Shown here piece after piece: positions 1 through 11,226 of a DNA stretch of 64,000 nucleotides. Position 1 is the stretch's first letter. Every line of letters starts with the position of its first letter. The position numbers and the translations under genes were made by a program. Source of the DNA: Hyalella azteca (taxonomy: Eukaryota; Arthropoda; Malacostraca; Amphipoda; Hyalellidae); contig NW_025944972.1 of assembly GCF_000764305.2 (NCBI RefSeq), forward strand, positions 1 to 64,000, given 5' to 3'. The notes beneath the pieces were generated by a model, which searched no databases, was not told the DNA's origin, and was given only the letters and a program-made list of their open reading frames with translations.

Positions 1-1328
1 TCTCCGGTGGATTATAACACTTATGATGTCAAGAGTGCAAATGATAGTAAAATAATAGTAGTAATCAGTGTAGACGGAAATTGAATAGACTACGGGCGCA
101 AGCTGAAACCTCATTGAACACAAACTTCCCGACACAACTATAGTTAGTTATGAATTAAACATTCATACGTGAATATTTGAAGTAAATACGAATCTCTTGG
201 CAATATCTCGTGTGAATTTCAAAGTTTTAACTGCAAGCTTGTGAAAAGTGAACAAGATATTACGAAATTCAATCGGAAAAAATTGAGGTCCTCTGGAGTA
301 CTTCACTTGTCGACACTTCATGCATCTGTATCTCAACTGGTGAGTCTCAATTGGCGGCCCCCGGCTTAGCTTGTTACATTTTTGTTAACAGTTAGTATAA
401 GTTAAAACTACTTGAACGCTTATTGTTCTAGTGATAACTCTGCCCTTTATTTAAATTATTAATTGACAAATTGAAGAATAGGTTCAATTGAAGTCTGTTT
501 TGAATTGAAAAACAAAATGAACCTGAGTAGCAACAAGCGAAGAAAAACGAAAAGAATGAAAACATTATTAAATAATTCAACGGAGCAAGGAAACCAATTA
601 CAGTGTAGAGCAGACAAATCTGAGTAGCATTAGCAATAGATAACTCTGCACTGCAATGAAAGGAATCGAGATTTGAATGAGACTCAAAATTGGAACAGTA
701 TGGGAGTAAATTTAACAAATAGGAAAATTTACTGAATAATGTTGAGAGGTATAAATTGGTTACAAATAAAAAAAGGGGGGTAGAAAAGACAAGTTGTACA
801 TCAACCAAAAATTGGTTAGGGGGTAAAATTAAAAACAATGAAAAGTAATCGTTGAGTAGGAATAGCGCCAAGAAAATAAATAAGATGGATCAATTTGAAG
901 ATAGCAAGAAGAAGCCTTCAGCATTTAGAAACAATTGATTAACAAAATAATTATACAGTAAACTGAATAAACTAAATTAGTCGAGGGTCAACGGAAGCTT
1001 CTTCCTGACGGGCAACTGTGGCGCCTCGCCATCGACCTGCTCACGACCCTCGGGTCTCCCCTCATTGACTGGCGCTCGTTTTCCCTCGCTATTATTAGCT
1101 TATCAACCACAGCTTATCAAGCTTTGCCTTTACCCGTTATTTTATAGTAATTGGTCAATGGTCATCATTGGATGTATCTCTTTGGAAATTCTTTTTTCGT
1201 GTCTATGGATAGGACAAACAACATCCTAGAGTTTAATGCCTCCTCGAAAAATTCTTGGACGCGAAGAGTGGATGAATCTGAAACGGATTTTAGCTTCCTT
1301 GTGCTAAAGCTGGTTGCCTGGCTACTTA
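1..1328. other. No gene seen
   Basis: AT-rich sequence with no splice-bounded or recognisable coding segment. A 147-codon minus-strand frame (428-871) reads as low-complexity Phe/Leu/Asn and is what AT-rich DNA gives by chance. A GC-richer patch at about 1000-1080 has no supported product. Confidence 0.5.
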
Positions 1329-1372
1329 AGGTGTATCCAACTGAACAATGAACTTAATACCTCGCTGCTTCC
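1329..1372 (+). repeat. Dispersed copy of the 'tatccaactgaacaatgaa' repeat
   Basis: The segment beginning gtgtatccaactgaacaatg and running into cctcgctgcttcc matches the units of the degenerate array at 2638-2790. It lies about 1.3 kb from that array. Confidence 0.6.
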
Positions 1373-1428
1373 CTAACAAAATTTAGAGCCGGGCGTGACT
1401 CTGAAATAGAGAATGCCTAGACTCTGGG

Positions 1429-1698
1429 AGCAAGCAAATCAGCTTCTCTATGTCCGCTTTTCGGTCAACTTTCCGATCCCAAGTCACACAGCTACGAGAG
1501 TCTGGTCCCGGCTATGGCGACCGCTGAGCGGTTCTTATGAGGTTCGTCCCCGTATCCGGGGCAGCAAGCAAATCAGCTTCTCTATGTCCGCTTTTCGGTC
1601 AACTTTCCGAACCCAAGTCACACAGCTACGAGAGTCTGGTCCCGGCTATGGCGACCGCTGAGCGGTTCTTATGAGGTTCGTCCCCGTATCCGGGGCAG
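1429..1698. repeat. 134-bp tandem duplication, two copies
   Basis: The sequence from gcaagcaaatcagcttctc to tccccgtatccggggcag occurs at about 1430 and again 134 bp later with almost no differences. The unit is GC-richer than its surroundings. The open frame across it is simply the repeat read through. Confidence 0.9.
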
Positions 1699-1889
1699 CT
1701 CTGGCCGAACCAACCAATGAAAAAAATTGCCTTCCTGTTTCTGTAACTCACTGAATACAAAGAGGATACTTGAAAAATTCAGAATAGTGGGTAATAATGC
1801 TCGTGGAAAAAACATTTTTCCCTCACAAGCGAAGAAACTGCAAGAAGTTATCGAGAATTAACTTATTGTGAACCGAACAATAACAGTGT

Positions 1890-2275
1890 TGCATAATCTC
1901 TGCTATGATGAAAGTTTCCAAATCGATATATACCAAAGCATTGAAAAATGGACGAAAAATTGAACGACGACGCACTCCTCCACCACGACAATGCACCCGC
2001 GTATGGCGCTTGCATACAAGAGCTTATATGCTACTCGAATTTCTATGGGAAATCATTTAGCATCCACCTTATAGCCGACTAAGCCCTCTCCGACGTTTTT
2101 TATTTCCAAACCTCAAAAAAGCATGGAAAGGTACCAGTTTCTAGCAAATGAAGCGGGAAAAAAAAGCTGTGAAAACATGGTTCAAATCGCATGCTATTTC
2201 ACACAGATGGACTTCTTGGTTTCACCATTCACTGAAGTGTATCGACCTAGCTAAAGCATATGTATGAAGATAAAC
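1890..2275 (+). pseudogene. Decayed mariner-type transposase fragment
   Basis: In broken frames the sequence reads LLHHDNAPAYGA (about 1975-2010), the catalytic HDNAPAH block of Tc1/mariner transposases. A decayed HPPYSPDLAPCDFFLFPKL block follows (about 2065-2130). Last is AVKTWFKSHAI...SLKCIDLAKAYV (about 2165-2263), equivalent to the C-terminal RWxKCIxxxGDYVEK region. Several frame changes and stops separate the pieces. The N-terminal DNA-binding part and terminal inverted repeats were not found, so it is a relic that cannot act. Confidence 0.8.
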
Positions 2276-2637
2276 CTTATGACTTTGATCGTTTTTTCGA
2301 ACTGTTGTTTTTCCACGAATTTTTGGGTTTCCTCCTCGCTTATATAGTTTTGCTGATGCTGACAAGCTCGTACATGAATAGGTTTCTGCCCACTGCCTTC
2401 TGCATGGAGGTTTCTGCCCACTGCCTTCCGTTCGAGGTTTGAAGTGCACTCTCTGGGCGGCTTGCAGGCGCGGTAGGCTTGGCCAAGACAACTATCAGGA
2501 GACTACTATAAAGTCGGCAAGGCGATTCTAACTAGTCACTGATTTCGATCCAGTGGCTAAGCACACCCAGAATAGCTCTAACCCAATTATGGCGAGTCTG
2601 CCGCGGAGGCTGAATTATACCCCAAATTTTGTTAGTG

Positions 2638-2790
2638 TTGGGTGTATCCAACTCAACAATGAACTTGATAATGATCTCGCTACTTAGGTTATCCAACTGA
2701 ACAACAATGAAGTCAATAGCTACTTGGGTTTATCTGAAAAATGAGCTGAATAGCTCGCTACTTGAAGTTTATCCAACTGAAACAAATCTA
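2638..2790 (+). repeat. Degenerate ~55-bp tandem repeat
   Basis: Three or so imperfect units built on ttatccaactgaacaa..., gaa...ctcgctacttgg. A related piece is at 1329-1372. A small separate duplication of ggtttctgcccactgccttc lies at 2381-2430. Confidence 0.6.
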
Positions 2791-2799
2791 AACTCGTAA

Positions 2800-5700
2800 G
2801 CAACCTGCTACTGACGGAGGTAATGTTTACGCTGTTAGTTGACATGAAAATGATGTCTGACCTCCGACTGCAATACGCATGGCGCTTAACATCTTGCCTA
2901 TCATATCCTGAAACGACCTTACTCCTGCTCTCTGCATGTTGGTGTTTCTGGTCCTATGATATTTATACTATCGCTTCTTTGTTTTGAATTGTGTTGCATG
3001 CTGTATCTTCTTTTACTTTTTTCCGTTCATAACTTGTAATTCGTTTTCATTAATTGACCGTGTTATTTTAGTTCGTTTTTCTATTCATTCGCTCACTCTG
3101 CATATTGACATTTTTAAACATGCAAACTTTTCACGCGCTTTTCATAATTTTTATACTGAACTCTAGTATTTTACACTGTCGATGCTTCGTGCTTTCTTAT
3201 CGTTTCATTTACTTCTCAGAATATTACTATTCCCATTTGAGATGCGTTCCCAATTATCGCATCATTCCTCTTCCAAATTTGTTCACCCCATTTCCTGACC
3301 ATGCGAAATTGCTCGTGCTGCAGTACATGTTCTACATACTCAAGAACACTAAGTCAATTTGAAAGATAGCATGTGAATAAATTCAGTTGATATATATTCA
3401 GGTATTAAATTAGTAGAGTAGGACCAGTTTTTATTCAGGTGGAAATATCATTATAACAATTCGAATTTTTACTTATCGTAGTCGATAACGTGTTAACTTC
3501 CTACTCTGGTACGAATAGCATTACAAAAGGAATTCTTTTTACTTCATTTTTCCTTGAGATATTTTCCGGAATTGATAAACAAAGATTCATTTCAACCAAT
3601 GGGCCAAAATCATTATAGATCGCTAGTTGGCGTAAATCAATTGGGAATAGCATTAGGAAGAACGTTCATCGGTTCTGAGGTCTGGAGCTGCACTTGTTTT
3701 GATCATTCAGAAGAGAACTAAAGCTGAAATTAAAGACGTTCGTTGCGTTCAGCGCTCGAGATCCGCTTCACTTCACTGCGCGTATGTCAAGAATCTCGCA
3801 CTGAAGTCTGCAATGCTGACCTTGCCAGTTGAGCGAGCTTGTCTAGCTCAGCCATTTTCGGGGCTTCGAATTGACCCGCAAAAGTCTTCTAAAAATTGCT
3901 ATTATCCGCATAGCATATCGTTATTCGCAATGTTGTCTGATGGCGTAAGTTACAAGAAAGTTCTGGAAGATCAGCCGGATTTATTTATCCTTCTCCTTTG
4001 CTAATCCAAGAAAAGTACGGTTAAACTTGAAGGTTTGTCCAGTTGTACCAGGAAACCATATTTACATGAAAAAATGTTGACAGTTTTTACCGTCTTATGC
4101 AGGAACAATCAATTGAGTGAAATAAAATTTAAAACGAATAAGTGTGCATGTGTGTATTGTGCATCCTGGTAGTGACAACTTTCGAAGGAATCGACAAATA
4201 AGTAAATCAAACCGCTAATGAATCACGAGAAAGCAGTAAATCTGAAAGAAATGCTCACAAAAGGATTATTGGGCTGTAGCAAGAAAATTCCAATAACACA
4301 ATAAATAGTATAAGATTTGTATAAGAACTTAGAAGTTTAACAGTAATGGAAGCTCCAATTCCAACACTTTTCTATTATATCGGCATACGTGGTGAGATGT
4401 TTGTTCAGCGCGTTCATAAAAGCACTAGCAGACATAGTCGTAGGAGACTGGCACATGTCAAGGAAATCTTACCTCAAAAAGAAGAAAAGCTCACAAGGCG
4501 TAAGTTTTTAGACTTTCTTGTCTGCGCTTAATGGAATCCAATATCCATAACTTATTTGGTTTATAAATTTTGAGACGAGTCAACAGTCAAACATGGGTTT
4601 GCGACTAATTAATGTTCACACGTATGATGAAATTCCAATTGCTCCTCCTAGTTTATTCTTAGAGTCAAACATCAATACTTTTTTCACTTTCAATTGAAGT
4701 TACTTTCGTTGACTGGGTGAACTAGATGTTTTACCGCTCCGCGTCTTAGATATAAGTTGCCGAGCGACTTATATATCTTATATATATCTTATCTTATATA
4801 TATTATATTTAACCCCCGAGGGATCATTGAGTTACACGTAATACACTCAAAGTAAACTATTGCGGTATTATTGCTAGAGAATATCGAGGCTGTGATTATG
4901 ACCACTGAAAAGGCTCCGTTTGATGCTTTTTTCGTTTTAGTAACTTGCGAAATTAAAATACGATCATCACCTGTAACCTAAATTATAGTTTGGCAGTTTC
5001 ATATGAAAATTATAATACGAATTCAGGGTCTTTCTGTAATTGTTATATTCTCCACACCCATTTTGCTGACTTGTAAATCGTTCAGTCACGCTATTAGCGC
5101 AAACGTAGCACGACCTTAATTCATACATGCACTATGGATATAAAATTAAGTAACACATTAGAATTCATGCTCTGATGATATTCATACGTCTATCACATAA
5201 GTCAGTTGAAATTCTCAACATTATAGACTAGTCTGAATTGATTGAAGATTTTATCCACTGTTCGTATATTGTACGCGTTGAGCTGATCGCAAGCGGTCTC
5301 TGGAAGCATGGCCAAATGTTGAATAGATATCGAGTGTGTGCATCGACTGTAATTAAAGAGAATCTGCAATTTATTAGTGGGCGGGTTAATGTTGCGGTTG
5401 TTTTTACTCGTAATTATAGGGAACGGATGGATCTGCTACTAGTCGCATAGTTGTGTGCTCCTCTTCAACCATTTGTTGTTATTGCGAGTGATGTATTCGT
5501 TTAATTTCTCATACAAATCTCACTTGAATTTTGAGAAGAACGTGACTAGAAGGTGAAGCTCTAAGTTAGTACAGTCTTGATTGCAGGCTCGGCCTAATGG
5601 TCACGCTATTACGGTAGTGCAAGCCCAATGCCCATCCCGGTCTCCGGGCAGAGTTTCCTTGTATAACTCCGAATACTCGTTGTCAGACTTCGCCGCAGTC

Positions 5701-6800
5701 TCGACACTAGTCAAGTTAGAGAGATCGAACTTCTCGACACTAGTCTTAGTTAGTGGGATCGAACTTCGGTCACTAATTCTAGAGACTTCTTTGTGGCCTA
5801 TCGTGTGAGCGTTTCCAGAGCTTCCCCTCCCACTGCTTGACATCCTTCTTGAACGGAACTTTTCCCTCATCCTGCCGCTTCCTTTCCGCCTAACTGTGTT
5901 CTATGTCCCCTCTGGACCACCGGACCTCCTCCCCTCGTCCCGTCAGTCAGCTGAGGGAAGCTCGTATCGACCGGCACCCTCATTGGCGCGCTATGAGAGG
6001 GTCTCCCTTCTGCTCCCTCCCACGAACAATTATTTAGTGATTTTTACGGAATCCCCATTAATGAATTTATTGGTGTTATTGCCAGCAAGTTGCTTTCAGT
6101 TACATCAGTCATCGCTATATTTGAGAGCAGACTTGAGCGCTAGTGTTGGGATACACGAGCCAAGTGTCGCGCAGCAGCGTGACGATTTTAGCTGCTTTTA
6201 CGTGTGTCACGGTTTAAGAACCATTCGTTTATCGACTGAAGAGTGCATGCGCTTTATCCTATATCCCTTGATAGCGTTTTCCTTGACTTTTATTTCTGGT
6301 TTCTGTGATTAAGCGCATTCACAACGCACATTCCAAATCAATTTTCCCCTCATGATAACAGTTCAGTCGAATGCCATTAACTTACTTTTATTTCTAGTAT
6401 TTGCCTTCAGTCTGTCCCCATTATATTCGTAGAAGGCTTCGTTACGCGGCGAAGTCTCAAGTTCAAAAATATATGCAGAAAGGATACATAATTAAAACCA
6501 TCATGTTAGCCTTCTGTCAAAGAGGATTTGCGGAGCATTGCATTTGCTTAATATTCCACTAACTCAAATTGTTTATAAGTTTTTTTTTTTGCATTTAAAT
6601 CTGTTATTAAGGGACTTCGAAAACTCAATTATTTAAACGCTCATATTTTTTCACATTTTTCCTCGAATTATTTACAAGGATACTCCGTTTTAGTTTATCA
6701 CAATTGTTCCAAATCCACTGTATCTTCATGATTGACTGCACGGATAAAAGTTCTAATGCTTTGACGTCTCATTTGTTCTCGGATTGTTCACTATCCATTT
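2800..6800. other. Gene-poor stretch, nothing supported
   Basis: Several short open frames (for example at 3699-4004, 5581-5808, 5601-5870 on the minus strand, and 5896-6312) lie in slightly GC-richer patches. None shows a known motif, and none has a convincing acceptor and donor. A short imperfect duplication (ctcgacactagtc...gatcgaacttc) occurs at 5699-5767, and an AT simple repeat at 4770-4808. Confidence 0.4.
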
Positions 6801-6804
6801 ATTT

Positions 6805-6988
6805 TTTCAAGCAGGTTTCATTGAAGACCAGAGAATTTGTTTTATTCGTAATTTTCTTATTAGTTTTTTCAATATATCGAACAATATTTTTAGTTATATC
6901 GAAAAATATTGTTCGATATATTGAAAAAACTAATAAGAAAATTGCGAATAAAACAAATTCTCTGGTATTCAATGAAACCTGCTTGAAA
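6805..6988. mobile_element. Foldback element: 87-bp arms, 10-bp spacer, near-perfect palindrome
   Basis: Left arm 6805-6891 and right arm 6902-6988 are reverse complements with only about two mismatches (gaagacc/ggtattc and attcgta/tgcgaat). They are separated by agttatatcg. Transcribed, this would be a 174-base-paired-nucleotide hairpin. It may be a foldback MITE or a recent inverted duplication; no clear target-site duplication was seen. Confidence 0.85.
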
Positions 6989-7637
6989 GAAGAAATTCTG
7001 CCAACCTATACTAATTATCCATTTATTTATGCACATTTCTGTTCACATATACGAATACATAAATGAGCTTACGATTCAAGGTAGCCAGACAAGCTTCTAT
7101 CTTCAGAACGTTCTCCTCACACGCAAGGTCGTTGTAATCGAGTCCATGTAATCGCGCAATAGATTATCACGAATCACGAACCCACGAAGCTAATGCAAAG
7201 ATCAATTTAGTTGTTCTTCGCATTTATTAAGCAAATTCCAGGGTAGAATGAGCGGAAGAGAAGCGATAATGAATAATTGAGTAATATGAGCTGCGTAGGG
7301 ATAACCACTGTCTCGTCGAATTTATTGAAGGGGCGAAGTTTACATTTCTGATGCCAGTGACTAGTTGATATTCGTCATCGTGACGCATATGTAGTAAAAC
7401 TGATTGTTTATCTTTCGCGTTTATGGCTGTTCTGTAACGCCTCAAATTGCATATGCAAATCGCTCATTAAAAGATATGAAAACAATCGATATGTGGCATT
7501 TTTTATTATATATCTGCAATTGGTTATTAATTTCTTTATTTTTTTCATGTTTGCAGATTTTAATTCAGTAACTTTTAAAATATCGGACAATATAGAAAAT
7601 TAGAGCTACGTGGCGTACATGTGAGTCAACACTACTG

Positions 7638-7768
7638 GGGCCATACTTTCAAAACTGGCTAAGTGAACGTAAGTATACTTACGCTCTATTTTCTTGTCTA
7701 TGATTGGTGGATTTTGTTTGAAAGGCCGTCAATGATTGGCTGTCTTAACTTTTTTGAAAGTATGGGCC
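7638..7768. mobile_element. MITE family C, copy 1
   Basis: About 131 bp bounded by inverted ends gggccatactttcaaaa and ttttgaaagtatgggcc. The inside holds tgattggtgg...gtcaatgattggctg. It is related to the disrupted copy at 32281-32579, which is in opposite orientation, and to a diverged copy near 27672. Confidence 0.8.
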
Positions 7769-8269
7769 ATGGATGGTGTGTCTATGTGAATATTCGTGTT
7801 TAATAACCTTAATAGTTCAGATAAATAAAAACACATTCGCATGGACAAAACCAAGCGAAACAACTGAAATAGGAATAATGAACCACAATGGTCAGTTGAT
7901 ATGAATGTACTCTGATATTTATGCGAGTGTTACAATTTATTTATGAAGTCACCTGTTTTATTTCGTATACTGAATACCGTCGGAGTTGGCATCATAAACA
8001 AAAATTACCCACATCGATTGGAGTGGCAATTATACGTGACAGTAAACCTCTCTGCCCATTTAAATCGTATTTTCTCATCCAAGCATAAATAAGGTTTTTT
8101 TTTGTCGTATATTTAATGGCATCTTGTTATTAAAGCTCTTGGCCTTTGCTTCTATTATAGTGGGTTTATTCAGACGATCATGTCGATTGTGTGTAAATCA
8201 TCAAATAACACATGTATCTGTTTTGACGTGCTTAGCCGCGAATGTCCATTGATGACTCACAGGCGCAGC

Positions 8270-8336
8270 TTAGTGCCACATGTGCCTAGTACGCCACATA
8301 GTGCCACATGTGCCTAGTACGCCACATAGTGCCACA
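8270..8336 (+). repeat. 28-bp tandem repeat beside MITE A
   Basis: Two full units and one partial unit of agtgccacatgtgcctag/tacgccacat stand directly before the left end of the MITE A copy. The words agtgccacacat recur just after the TIR array (about 8694), so this sequence brackets the element. Confidence 0.75.
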
Positions 8337-8590
8337 CATGGTTGAACTAGTATGAGGTTGACCCATGAGAAGCCCATTTTTGCGGATGTAGTTCGTTGTT
8401 CGCATGTGACGTCACTGATCTCAGTGACGTCACGGACATTAACCAATCACCGAAATGCGATCAAACCAATCAACCAATCCGCCATGGGAATGACGGGTTT
8501 GTTTACGTTTCTTGATCTACGTGACGTAACAAGAAAGCTGAATTGAAAGACGGAACTTCTCGTGGGTCAACCTTATATAGTTCAACCATG
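8337..8590 (+). mobile_element. MITE family A, copy 1 (254 bp)
   Basis: Begins catggttgaactag...aggttgaccc and ends gggtcaaccttatatagtt/caaccatg, giving inverted termini of about 27 bp. The centre carries a near-palindrome with two TGACGTCA (CRE-type) octamers around 8408-8437. A second copy of exactly the same length lies in reverse orientation at 12784-13037. The open frame inside is not a gene. Confidence 0.88.
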
Positions 8591-8694
8591 GGTCAACCTT
8601 ATATAATTCAACCATGTATCAACCTTATATAGTTCAACTATAGGTCAACCTTATATAGTTCAACTATAGTTCAACCTTATATAGTTCAACCATA
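8564..8694 (+). repeat. Five tandem copies of the MITE A terminus (26 bp)
   Basis: The end of MITE A (ggtcaaccttatatagttca/accat) is repeated five times in a row with small changes. This looks like amplification of the terminal inverted repeat next to the element. Confidence 0.85.
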
Positions 8695-8699
8695 GTGCC

Positions 8700-10643
8700 A
8701 CACATACGCTTATGGCAGCCATGCAGCGGCACCACAAAGCCACGTCCGGATCCAGTTATCAGTTATCACGGTCTGTGATGCATCGCCGAGTGATGACCGC
8801 TCATGCAGCTTGTATTCAGCTCGTCTTTTCCGGTGCGTGAATGCGGACGTTGTGTTAACAATAGGAGTATAAACGTCGCCTTTACGTCATTGTAATTACT
8901 GTTTCAAATTCCAAAGGATGCACAATAAATAAGAAATAAAAATCAGTGCCGTTGTTTCATGAAATTCCTATTTGTATTATTGAACTTAATTTTTTCTGGT
9001 AAGATTTTTGAAAGTAATTATGGAATTATAAATTATGCTGATAAATAAATTTTTTAATTATAAATTATGCTGATAAATAAATTTACGCAATTGTTCCCTA
9101 CCATTCCAATTATCGCACGGAATTCTTGATGAATGCCGGCATCCGTGAGCTTACTATAATGGTTTATCCTCAACTGAACGATCGAGCTGCCAGTGCAGTT
9201 GTGCGACTCTCAGTTCTATGCTTGGTCGTTGTTGAATGTCAAACCACACGCGAGATTGTGTCTCTTGGCGTTACAATTTTTCTCTATTTTGGGTAACTCG
9301 TATCTGGATTATTTATATAACAGTTACGTTGCTGCTATAAATATTCATACCTTATAATTCGTATTTGAAGTAGAAATTTCATGTGGTGATGCTGAGGCAC
9401 TTAACTGCTTTATATTGCATAGTTTCATGCTATCGATTAATTATTATACCGAATGCTTGCCTCGATAATTATTAATCGATGAGGCTGATCGTGCTGATGG
9501 AATGTTGTCTACACTTGATTTTACCAGAATGAATGGCGATTTTAAAAACTGCAAATATCTTTCTCGTTCCCCATTTTGAGCCTTGTTTGTACGCCTTTAT
9601 TTGATTTATTGAACAGAAATGAGTCATAAAACCATGCAAGCAATCCGTTAGTTAGTTCTTATGATTGCGCTAGAAGTGCATTGTATGATTTACTATGGAT
9701 ATAAATTGAAGAAACACCTGTGATTGATATTGAGTGCTCTATTATCAGTAATCTTATCTGAAGATTTCGGGCTGTGATTACGACGTACAGCTTATGACGA
9801 ACACAGTTCCTGCCTGTCGTGCTGCCGCCAGACTCTGTGTTGAATATTCTTCAGTTCCGCTCACAAGCAGTGCCATCGACACCGAGCTCTTGTTCTCATG
9901 TCCTTTTAGAATAATATTGAAGTGTCGGCATTAGAGAAATAGGCCCATGGCCTGTTGCTAATTCTTGTACTTTCGTGACTTGATTCACAAGGGATCCGGC
10001 CTGTGGAACCTGATCTTTCTTTACATAACTGACGATTGATTGAGATAGCTGCTGGACTTATTGCCTGGTCCGTAAGTTCTTTTGACTTGCATTGTGACTT
10101 GAAAGCTCATAAAATTCTAAAAGTTGATTAAGATTTAGTGACAAGTTCTTCTGCGGTGTTGGCTCCACGAATTTCACACAGATTCCTTGAACGAACAAGT
10201 GCGTTCTTTCAAATGCGATGTTTTGCATTACTATAATTTCAATGCGAATGTGTAAATTTAGAGATTTTTTTTACCGGTTTTGGGACTAATGGGAGCTACG
10301 GAGTAATTACCTGAATTAACTATCGTATCTGTGCGTAGTTGCTTTAAAATATTTCCCTCTATCGTCTTCACCTTTCCTCGGATCAGTAAAAGTTGACCCT
10401 AACTCTCGTATTTCTCAGAAGAGTTGTCCTTTCGCATTTCAAGTTTTCTAATTCTGACTTGAACATTCTAAAAGAAAACTACATTCTTTGGTAAACCATT
10501 ACTTTTGTGCAGATTGTCACTCTGAGCATTTGCGCACTTGCATAATGTAGGCAGTAATTATTTATTATCGTCTAATACTTCAGCTTTGAATTTAGTCAGG
10601 TTTTCTTATCTCTCTGTAACGTATTTCCTCTTTTCTGTTGCAG
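8700..10643. other. No exon found upstream of APC exon 1
   Basis: AT-rich, with a short duplication (aattataaattatgctgataaataaatt) at about 9047-9084. No coiled-coil exon resembling the APC N terminus was recognised. The sequence immediately before 10644 is an ordinary intron end with a pyrimidine tract. Confidence 0.5.
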
Positions 10644-11226
10644 AACCAAGCAGCGGCCCAGCTTCGCGCCCCCACACTCCTGAATTGCTCGATAAAAACG
10701 GGCAAGAACGACACGACCCTGCAGCGGCGACAACACTCTATAACTCTCCCATCGTGTACAGGAATTGCAATAGCAGAAATATATCAGAGTCTTCTTCTGA
10801 TTTTGGACCCGAGGATTTGTCCTTACAAGAATGTGATTCCAGAAACACAGTGAAAGACGAGTCAAATTTTACATATAAACAGAAAATTGCAGGAGACCAA
10901 GCAAACCCACAGCGGTCCTTTGAAGACCAAACAAAAGTGGGATTTTTTGCAAACAAACCACATTTTGTTGAAGAAAAATTCACTGACGGTCACTTGAATA
11001 ACGTCGGTCGTGAACAAAGCTCAATTGAAAGCCGAGCTCAAGTTGAGATCGAGAATTCGAGTCGAGCTGAGACCGAGAACTCAAGTTCTCTCGACAGGCA
11101 GGAGAAGGAAGAGCAGGAGAAAGCCCTCGAACTGCACATCCAGCAGCAGATCCTGCGACACCAGCAGGAGTTCCAGCGGCACCATCACAAGCGCCAGTTG
11201 TCTGCTGGAGGATCATCTTCGACCAG
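10644..11226 (+). CDS. Apc: APC exon 1 (first exon recognised), N-terminal region
   Basis: Acceptor follows a strong pyrimidine tract (ttttctgttgcag); the exon begins with the last two bases of a codon, so an upstream coding exon must exist. It encodes a polar, Ser/Glu-rich stretch and then a Gln/Glu/His-rich helical segment near its end (around ELHIQQQILRHQQEFQ), plausibly coiled coil. It ends in phase 2 at a GT donor after ACC AG, and the next exon supplies the G of AGG. This sequence is poorly conserved; the assignment to APC rests on the phase chain into exons 2-3, which match the APC N-terminal pattern. The AUG that starts the protein is not in this exon. Confidence 0.75.

Noticed and set aside
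428..871. 147-codon minus-strand frame
   Set aside because: Low-complexity Phe/Leu/Ser/Asn translation of AT-rich DNA; no motif or splice context.
5601..5870. Minus-strand Ser/Arg-rich frame overlapping plus-strand frames
   Set aside because: Overlaps a short internal duplication; no family match, and both strands are open because the patch is GC-richer.
6704..7066. 120-codon plus-strand frame
   Set aside because: It is mostly the hairpin element read through.
8352..8546. 64-codon frame, with a similar frame at 12828-13016 on the minus strand
   Set aside because: Both are the same frame inside the two MITE A copies; similarity reflects the transposon, not a gene.
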